Positions 42,270 through 48,176 of a stretch of 48,176 bases of DNA are shown piece after piece; within the stretch, counting starts at the first letter, position 1, and every line of letters begins with the position of its first letter. The DNA comes from Candidatus Anammoximicrobium sp. (GTDB lineage: Bacteria; Planctomycetota; Planctomycetia; Pirellulales; Pirellulaceae), in contig JAAYYU010000316.1 of NCBI GenBank assembly GCA_012515235.1, positions 1-48,176 of the forward strand, in the 5' to 3' direction. The position numbers and the translations under genes were made by a program. Below the pieces are notes generated by a model, which saw only the letters and a list, made by a program, of their open reading frames with translations, was not told the origin of the DNA and searched no databases.

Positions 42270-43709
42270 ATGAGCGTTTCACAAGTCCGAATCCTCGCGT
42301 TGTCGGTCTGGCTGGCGTTCTGCCTGAGCGGCGGATGGGCCTGGGGCGCAGAGGCTTCTGCCGATCGCAGCGCGCCCGTGCCATCGGCCGTACAGCGGGC
42401 GGAACAGAAGGCCGAGGCTGCCGCTGCCGCGGGGCAAAACGCCTGGGCCCTGGGGGCGTCCGCACTGGTGTTGTTCATGACGGCTCCCGGCCTGGCGCTT
42501 TTTTACAGCGGTCTGGTGCGGAAGAAGAACGTGCTGGGCGTGATGATGCAGTGCATTTTCTTGATGGGCGCGATGACCATCGTTTGGGCGCTGTGGGGCT
42601 ATTCGTTGGCCTTTGGCGGCAGCGGCCGCTGGCTGGGAAACACGGATTACCTGTTGCTGCGGGACGTGGTGCGGACCTGGGATCCTCAAACCCAGACGGC
42701 GGTCACGCCGATGGAAGGCCCGATTCCGCGGCTGACCCACATGCTGTTCCGCGGCATGTTCTTCATTTTCACCCCGGCCCTAATGTGCGGCGCGTTTGCC
42801 GAGCGGATGAAGTTCAGCGCCCTGGTGGCGTTGATGGTCCTGTGGGGCACGTTCGTGTATTGTCCGCTGTGCCATTGGGTCTGGGACGGCGGGTGGCTGG
42901 CGTTCGTCCGGACAGGCGAGTCGGGAAACGGTCTGGCGGGCGGGGCCTTGGACTTTGCCGGCGGCACCGTGGTCCACATCAGTTCGGGCGTGTCCGCCTT
43001 GGTGGTCGCGCTGGTGATCGGCAAGCGTTTGGGGTACGGCCGCGAGCCCATGCCGCCTCACAATCTGACGTACACGGCCGTCGGCGCGGCGATGCTGTGG
43101 GTGGGCTGGCTGGGCTTCAACGGAGGCAGCACGCTGGTCTGTGATGCGCTGACTGCCAGCGTCGTGGCGGCGACGCATTTGTCGGCCGCCGCCGGGTGCG
43201 TTACCTGGGCGTCGATCGAGTGGTGGCGGCGCGGCCAGCCGACGGTTTTGGGCGCCTGCACGGGGACGGTGGCGGGCCTGGTGTGCATCACGCCGGCAGC
43301 GGGTTTTGTGAGTCCCGTCTCGGCGCTCGCCTTCGGCGTGGCGGCCGGCGGACTGTGCTACTGGGCTTGCACCGCGCTCAAGCGGCGATTTGGGTACGAT
43401 GACTCGCTGGATGCCTTCGGCGTCCACGGCGTGGGCGGAACGCTGGGAGCCATCCTGACCGGCGTGTTTGCCACGCGGGCCTGTTGGAACATCGACGCCG
43501 GACAGCCGTTAGGGCTGATCGAGGGGCAGACCCGCGTCTTGCTGGGGCAGACGGTCGCGGTGCTGGTGACCTTTGTCTTCACCGCGCTGGCCACCTGGCT
43601 CCTGGTGCGGATCGTGGACGCCGTTCTGGGGCTGCGTGTCAATCGGGAACAGGAGGCCATGGGGCTCGATCTGAGCCAGCATGGCGAAGGAGGGTATATT
43701 TTCTTCTGA
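42270..43709 (+). CDS. amt: Ammonium transporter (Amt/MEP/Rh)
   Basis: 479 aa from ATG 42270, with AAGGGCAGG upstream. A cleavable-looking signal sequence (LALSVWLAFCLSGGWAWGAEA) precedes the Amt core, as in many bacterial Amt proteins. Core blocks: ALVLFMTAPGLALFYSGLVR, DFAGGTVVHISSGVSALV, LTYTAVGAAMLWVGWLGFNG and DAFGVHGVGGTLGAILTGVF, the last carrying a conserved pore histidine. It takes up ammonium as a trimer. A PII gene begins 133 bp downstream, the known GlnK-Amt pairing in which PII blocks the channel when nitrogen is ample. Confidence 0.92.
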   Translation: MSVSQVRILALSVWLAFCLSGGWAWGAEASADRSAPVPSAVQRAEQKAEAAAAAGQNAWALGASALVLFMTAPGLALFYSGLVRKKNVLGVMMQCIFLMGAMTIVWALWGYSLAFGGSGRWLGNTDYLLLRDVVRTWDPQTQTAVTPMEGPIPRLTHMLFRGMFFIFTPALMCGAFAERMKFSALVALMVLWGTFVYCPLCHWVWDGGWLAFVRTGESGNGLAGGALDFAGGTVVHISSGVSALVVALVIGKRLGYGREPMPPHNLTYTAVGAAMLWVGWLGFNGGSTLVCDALTASVVAATHLSAAAGCVTWASIEWWRRGQPTVLGACTGTVAGLVCITPAAGFVSPVSALAFGVAAGGLCYWACTALKRRFGYDDSLDAFGVHGVGGTLGAILTGVFATRACWNIDAGQPLGLIEGQTRVLLGQTVAVLVTFVFTALATWLLVRIVDAVLGLRVNREQEAMGLDLSQHGEGGYIFF

Positions 43710-43842
43710 GACGCCGTGAAACGCGCAATCGGCGGTCGGGGCGCGCCGGCAGCAGGGCCGGGGGGCAAAACCCGTGCTGCGCGGGGGGGCGACGGTGACG
43801 TGCCGCTCGACAAGACCAAACCACGAACCGGAGATGCAGGTC

Positions 43843-44181
43843 ATGAAGAAAGTCGAAGCGATTATCCGGCCGTTCAAGGTTGAAGAATTGAAGACGGCGC
43901 TCAGCGAGATCGGCGTCCACGGAATGACGCTCAGCGAGGTCCGCGGATTCGGCCGGCAGAAAGGACACACGGAACACTATCGCGGGGCCGAATACGCGGT
44001 GGACTTCGTCCCCAAGGTCAAGGTCGAGGTGACGTGTTCCGATGACAGCCTGCAGAAGGTCGTGGACACGATCCTGCACGCCGCCCAGACCGGGCAGACC
44101 GGGGACGGCAAAATCTTCGTCTCCGACTTGAGCGAGGTGATCCGCATTCGCACCGGCGAAACGGGAGAAGACGCTTTGTGA
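43843..44181 (+). CDS. glnB: Nitrogen regulatory PII protein (GlnB/GlnK)
   Basis: 112 aa, exactly the PII length. MKKVEAIIRPFKVEELKTAL, T-loop GFGRQKGHTEHYRGAEYAVD with the uridylylation tyrosine (Y51 in YRGAEY), and the B-loop TGQTGDGKIFV. PII is a trimer that senses 2-oxoglutarate and ATP/ADP. The start at 43843 is chosen for family length; ATG 43834 three codons earlier has GGAG upstream and cannot be excluded. GlnD overlaps its stop (GTGA). Confidence 0.93.
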   Translation: MKKVEAIIRPFKVEELKTALSEIGVHGMTLSEVRGFGRQKGHTEHYRGAEYAVDFVPKVKVEVTCSDDSLQKVVDTILHAAQTGQTGDGKIFVSDLSEVIRIRTGETGEDAL

Positions 44182-46862
44182 CCGGCGTCCAGGACCATTC
44201 AGCGACGGAGGCTTGCAAACAGGTTATGGCTGGTCCGAACCTACGCCCTGCCGTGCTGGTCGCCCGTGACAAGCTTCGCCAGGGACGCGAAAAACTGCGG
44301 GCCCTGCATGCCAGCGGGGCTCCCGGAATCCAAGTCAGTTCCTACTTGACCGATTTGATCGACGCCGTGTGCCTGGAGCTGTACCAGACCGCCCTGGCCG
44401 ACTTGGGGGACCGCGGGCGCGAGTCACGCTTGGCGCTGGTGGCCCACGGGGGCTACGGCCGGCGCGACCTGGCCCCGTTCTCGGACGTCGATTTGATGCT
44501 GCTGCTCGAACCCGGCAGCGAATCGCAAGTCCGCCCGGTCGCCCGGCGGTTGAGCCAGGACATTTGCGACGCCAACCTGGCGTTGGGGTTCAGCCTGCGG
44601 ACTCCGCGCGACGCCTGCAGCCTGGCCCTGTCGGACGCCACCGTGTTCACGTCGCTGGCGGAATCCCGCTTGCTGGCGGGCCACGCGCCGCTTTTCACAC
44701 GCCTGCTCGACCGCTTGCAGCGCGGGGCGGCCCGGCATTCGTACCGCTTGATGAAGGCCATCGAGCGAGCGCGGCAGGAGGAGCGGCAGAGCTACGGCGA
44801 GACGAATTTCCTGCTGATGCCGAATGTCAAGCGTTCGCTGGGCGGCCTGCGCGACATCCAACTGGTCCGCTGGCTGGGATTCGCCCGGTACGGCAATGCG
44901 GACTTCGACGCGTTGGAGAGTCTGGATGCCCTCCGTCCCGAAGACCGGCGGCGGTTGCGGCGCGCGTTGGAGTTCCTGCTGCGGCTGCGGAACGAACTGC
45001 ATTTTCACGCCAATCGCGCGCAGGACGTCCTGGACCGGCAGGAGCAGGTGCGGCTGGCCCCATTGTACGGCTACACGGGCGACGAGGGACTGCTGCCCGT
45101 CGAACAGTTCATGCGCGACTACTTTCATCAGACCAGCGAAGTCCACTCCGTGATGACGCATTTTGCGGGGACGGCCACGGCCCGCGTCGGCGTGCGGACC
45201 GTCTTCGACTTGCTGATGAGCCACAATGTGGAAGGCGATTTTCGCGTGGGGCCGATCGCCATCAGCGCCACGCATCGGGGGCAGGCCAAGCTGCGTCGCG
45301 ATCTGGTCCACGTGCTGCGGCTGATGGATCTGGCCAATCTGTACGACAAGGCCATCGAACCCCGCACGTGGCGGCTGATCCGCGACACCGCCCAGGAGTG
45401 GGCCCCGCTGGCGCTGACCCGCGAAGTGGTGGACCGCTTCCTGTCGCTCCTGTCGCAACCCGGCCGCCTCGGCGATTTGCTCCGCCGTCTGCACCAGTTG
45501 CGCGTTCTGGAGCAGATCCTGCCCGGCATGAGTCACGCCCGCTGCCTGCTGCAATTCAACGAGTTCCACAAGTACACCGTGGACGAGCATTCGATCCGGG
45601 CCGTGGAGGAGGCCGCGCGGTTCTTCGACGATCCCCGGACCGTGGGCGAGGCGTATCGGCAACTGCGCAACAAACGCCTGCTGCACCTGGCCCTGCTGAT
45701 CCACGACCTGGGCAAAGGAAATCCCGAGGACCACACCGAGGTGGGCGCGCGGCTGGCGGAGGAGACCGCGCGGCGCTTGGGATTGTCCGACCGGGAAGCC
45801 GGCATCCTGCGGTTTCTGGTCCGGCGGCATCTGGTCATGTCCGAACTGACCCAGTTCCGCGACGTGCATGATCCGGATGTGGTCGTGGGCCTGGCCGTGC
45901 AAGTCGGCTCGCCCGAGGTGCTGCAGATGCTGTACATCATGACCTGTGCCGACTGGGCGGCCGTCGGCCCCGGCGTGCTGACAGACTGGAAGCTGGACCT
46001 GCTGACCCAGCTGTACCTGAACGCGCGGCGACAATTGACCGGGGAGACCGTGGACGGCGCGTCGGGCGCGGCGCCGGACGCGCGCCGCGAGGAGTTGCGG
46101 AGACTCGCGCGGGAAAAGGGCCTTGCGGACGACTGGTGGAGCCGCCAGCTGGACGCCCTGCCGCCCGCCTGCTTGTTCGCCGGTTCCCCGCGGGAGATCG
46201 TCGGGGAACTGCTGCGGCTGCGGCAACTGCCCCGTCAAGACGCGGCAGCCTGGGCTCGATACCTGCCCGAACGCCACGCGGTCGAGTACGCGGTGGGCAC
46301 GTACGACGAGATCGCTCCGGGCATTTTTCACCGCTTGACCGGCGTGCTGACCAGCCAGCGTTTGGAGATTCTCTCGGCAGAGATCCAGACCCTGGCAGAC
46401 GGCCTGGTGCTGGACCGCTTCTACGTACTGGACCGCGATTTTGCCGGCCGGCCGCCGGAGTCGCGGCTGGACGAAGTCTGCGGCCGCCTGACCGCGGCGC
46501 TCCGCCAGCCGACCGAACAGCCGCCGAAATTCCCCAACCTCTGGAAGTCCGGCGCCCGTTCTGGCGAGCGTCCGCCGCACCGGCCGCGGCCGCAAGTCCG
46601 CGTCGACAACGCGACCTCCGATCGCTTTACCATCTTGGACGTCTTCGCCCTGGACCGCATGGGATTGTTGTACACCATCGCCCGGCGGCTGTATGAACTC
46701 GGCCTGTCTGTCCACAAAGCGAAAATCGGCTCGCATCTCGACCAGGTCGTGGACGTGTTCTACGTCACCGACGACGCCGGCCAGAAGATCGGCGACGAAC
46801 AGCGTCTGACCGAGATCCGCGACTCGCTGCTGGAACGTATCCGGCAGTTTGAGGAAAACTGA
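44178..46862 (+). CDS. glnD: PII uridylyltransferase / uridylyl-removing enzyme GlnD
   Basis: 894 aa; GTG 44178 overlaps the glnB stop. The nucleotidyltransferase site is GGYGRRDLAPFSDVDLMLLL (91-110, catalytic D103/D105). A PII-uridylylation helical domain follows, then an HD domain (about 445-560; HSIRAVEEAARFF, LIHDLGKGNPEDHTEVG) that removes UMP, and two C-terminal ACT domains (about 710-790 and 815-885) that bind glutamine. GlnD adds UMP to PII when glutamine is low and removes it when high. The intact Y51 in the PII protein next door fits this. Confidence 0.93.
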   Translation: MTGVQDHSATEACKQVMAGPNLRPAVLVARDKLRQGREKLRALHASGAPGIQVSSYLTDLIDAVCLELYQTALADLGDRGRESRLALVAHGGYGRRDLAPFSDVDLMLLLEPGSESQVRPVARRLSQDICDANLALGFSLRTPRDACSLALSDATVFTSLAESRLLAGHAPLFTRLLDRLQRGAARHSYRLMKAIERARQEERQSYGETNFLLMPNVKRSLGGLRDIQLVRWLGFARYGNADFDALESLDALRPEDRRRLRRALEFLLRLRNELHFHANRAQDVLDRQEQVRLAPLYGYTGDEGLLPVEQFMRDYFHQTSEVHSVMTHFAGTATARVGVRTVFDLLMSHNVEGDFRVGPIAISATHRGQAKLRRDLVHVLRLMDLANLYDKAIEPRTWRLIRDTAQEWAPLALTREVVDRFLSLLSQPGRLGDLLRRLHQLRVLEQILPGMSHARCLLQFNEFHKYTVDEHSIRAVEEAARFFDDPRTVGEAYRQLRNKRLLHLALLIHDLGKGNPEDHTEVGARLAEETARRLGLSDREAGILRFLVRRHLVMSELTQFRDVHDPDVVVGLAVQVGSPEVLQMLYIMTCADWAAVGPGVLTDWKLDLLTQLYLNARRQLTGETVDGASGAAPDARREELRRLAREKGLADDWWSRQLDALPPACLFAGSPREIVGELLRLRQLPRQDAAAWARYLPERHAVEYAVGTYDEIAPGIFHRLTGVLTSQRLEILSAEIQTLADGLVLDRFYVLDRDFAGRPPESRLDEVCGRLTAALRQPTEQPPKFPNLWKSGARSGERPPHRPRPQVRVDNATSDRFTILDVFALDRMGLLYTIARRLYELGLSVHKAKIGSHLDQVVDVFYVTDDAGQKIGDEQRLTEIRDSLLERIRQFEEN

Positions 46863-47262
46863 CCCGGACTGGCCGGGATCATGCTGCGTCTTACCAGTCC
46901 CCGATTTTGCCTTCTTGCGAACAAGGAATCAAAAACACCACGAATTACGCGGATTTCACGGATGGTTCTTGTTGGGGCTATCCATGTCAACCGTGGATTC
47001 GTTCCCCTGCCCCCGGCACCCGAAAAATGCAACTGATAGACAATTTCCATCACAGGATATTGTCTACTAGATGGTGCCGCGCATAACTGGCGGCAAACCG
47101 GGCGTCAACGGCATGCGTCCGGACTGGCTCCAAGTCCGACGCCGGAGCCGGCTTTTGATTTCGGTTCCTCGCGATGTTAGAAGCAGCGGGGGGGCCCTCG
47201 GAAGGGTTCCGGACTTTCGGCGGGGGGCGAGTTGTCAGGAGCGGTGCAGCGGTTGGAGCTTC
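46863..47262. other. Intergenic region (400 bp)
   Basis: No gene, RNA or clear promoter recognised. It includes an A-rich phrase near 46920-46960 (AACACCACGAATTACGCGGA) that resembles widespread degraded repeat sequence; this is an impression only. Confidence 0.35.
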
Positions 47263-47919
47263 ATGAAGGACAACGGAAGTTCTCGCGACCGGCAGCAGGT
47301 GTTGAATGTGCTGACGTATGCCTGGCGGCGGCTGGATGACGCCATCGACTCGGAGGACTTGGGTTCTCAGGCCGGGCTGTCCCTGACGCATTTCCATCGT
47401 GTGTTCCTGCAGGTGACAGGCGAAACGCCGCAGGCCCAGTTGCGGCGACTGCGGCTGGAACGGGCGGCGCTGGCGCTGTGTCATGGGGACGCCTCCGTGG
47501 CGGACGTGAGCGTCGCCGCGGGGTACGACTCGCGGGAAGGGTTCACCCGCGCGTTTGCCGAGCACTTTGGCCAATCGCCGACAGCCCTCTGCGACCGCGG
47601 CCGGAAGTACGTGGCCCGCGTGGCCGTGCAGCGCGGCGTCCGGCGAGCTGCCATGCCGGTGGCGTTCGGCACGTTTTCGGCGCCGCGCGTGGCGTTTTGG
47701 AGGCACTACGGTCCCTGCCGCTACGTAGGGCGCGTCCTCATCGAACTCGGCCGCTGAGCCCATTCGCGTGGGCTGTTGCTCCCGGACGCCTCGTTCCTGG
47801 GCCTCAGCTACGACCAGGAGTGGGTCACGCCGGCCCGGCATCGCCGCTGCGACGCCTGCCTGACCGTGCCCGCGGCGTTTGCGGCCGAAAGGAATCCCGC
47901 CGGCTTGCCCGGCGGATGA
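47263..47919 (+). pseudogene. AraC-type regulator with GyrI-like domain, interrupted by TGA and by tandem repeats
   Basis: ATG 47263 follows GGAG at 7 nt. The first 164 aa hold an AraC double helix-turn-helix (LTYAWRRLDDAIDSEDLGSQ, SLTHFHRVFLQVTGETPQAQ, ASVADVSVAAGYDSREGFTR, AFAEHFGQSPTAL) and the start of a GyrI-like effector domain (VAFWRHYGPCRYVGRVLIEL). A TGA at 47755 stops the frame, but the same frame continues AHSRGLLLPDASFLGLSYDQ, then TPARHRRCDACLTVP, clearly more GyrI-like domain; the stop sits where family members usually have Trp (TGG). From 47871 the frame enters the 69-bp array and ends at 47919. Typical AraC-GyrI proteins are about 290 aa. Confidence 0.7.
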
Positions 47920-48176
47920 TTCGGCTTCGGACTACGCACCGGCCGCTTGCGGCCGAAGAGAATCCCGCCGGCTTGCCCGGCGGATGATTCGGCTTCGGAC
48001 TACGCACCGCGGCGTTTGCGGCCGAAGAGAATCCCGCCGGCTTGCCCGGCGGATGGTTCGGCTTCGGACTACGCACCGCGGCGTTTGCGGCCGAAGAGAA
48101 TCCCGCCGGCTTGCCCGGCGGATGGTTCGGCTTCGGACTACGCACCGCGGCGTTTGCGGCCGAAAGGAATCCCGCC
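47871..48176. repeat. 69-bp tandem repeat array (more than four copies, runs off the window)
   Basis: The phrase GAATCCCGCCGG recurs at 47892, 47960, 48029, 48098 and 48167: spacing 68, 69, 69, 69. Each unit contains a palindrome, CCGCCGG-CTTG-CCCGGCGG, and GGCTTCGGACTACGCACC. Units 3-5 are nearly identical, while unit 2 differs at its left end. 69 is a multiple of three, so open frames across it are an artefact. Confidence 0.9.

Noticed and set aside
44424..46736. Open frame of 770 codons on the minus strand
   Set aside because: Antisense to glnD, whose motifs are unambiguous.
47825..48145. Open frame of 106 codons with 23-residue repeats on the minus strand
   Set aside because: Produced by the 69-bp unit being divisible by three; no start signal or known repeat family.
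47871..48176. Possible CRISPR array
   Set aside because: Units are identical throughout with no variable spacers and no cas genes; a plain tandem repeat.

Overview
The window looks like planctomycete chromosome, most likely Pirellulales-like. The evidence is high-GC DNA, a small basic protein typical of the Planctomycetes-Verrucomicrobia-Chlamydiae group, LEPR-type export motifs (FEALEDRRLL, PLEPRRIL), a giant SdrD_B/dockerin surface protein, and an ECF sigma factor paired with a membrane Ser/Thr kinase. The left end starts inside a broken M28 peptidase frame and the right end stops inside a 69-bp tandem array, so both may be contig edges.

Layout. 1-13.0 kb (mostly +): M28/PDZ peptidase (5' partial), small basic protein, LarA-type racemase, DnaA and a PhoR-like histidine kinase (15 bp apart, behind a strong sigma70-type promoter), DUF58 and TgpA-like transglutaminase genes (ATGA overlap), a convergent zinc-ribbon/PEBP gene, and an MnmE-like GTPase without the usual C-terminal cysteine. 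13.8-31.6 kb (all -): ECF sigma factor, membrane Ser/Thr kinase, a 62-aa LEPR-motif ORF, an SHD1/STN-repeat secreted protein, two zinc-ribbon membrane proteins, and a 3208-aa surface protein. The kinase and the giant gene share a 39-bp bipartite upstream motif with identical spacing. 31.6-36.4 kb (-): a region with five REP-like palindromes, then a porin-cytochrome pair: an MtrB/PioB-like barrel and a 14-haem MtrA/DmsE-like cytochrome whose extra four haems look like an internal duplication. 36.5-42.0 kb (-): infC, SRP RNA gene (ffs), dnaX, ybaB, recR, rpoN. 42.3-46.9 kb (+): amt, glnB (PII), glnD, an ammonium uptake and nitrogen-sensing operon. 47.3-48.2 kb: an AraC/GyrI-like gene with an in-frame TGA that runs into the 69-bp repeats.

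How they work together. The ffs-dnaX-ybaB-recR-rpoN and amt-glnB-glnD blocks are conventional housekeeping and nitrogen modules. The accessory interest is in the envelope: a probable electron conduit across the outer membrane, and an 18-kb one-strand block in which a sigma factor/kinase pair may control a very large cell-surface protein. All functions are read from sequence motifs recognised by eye; no database search was run.
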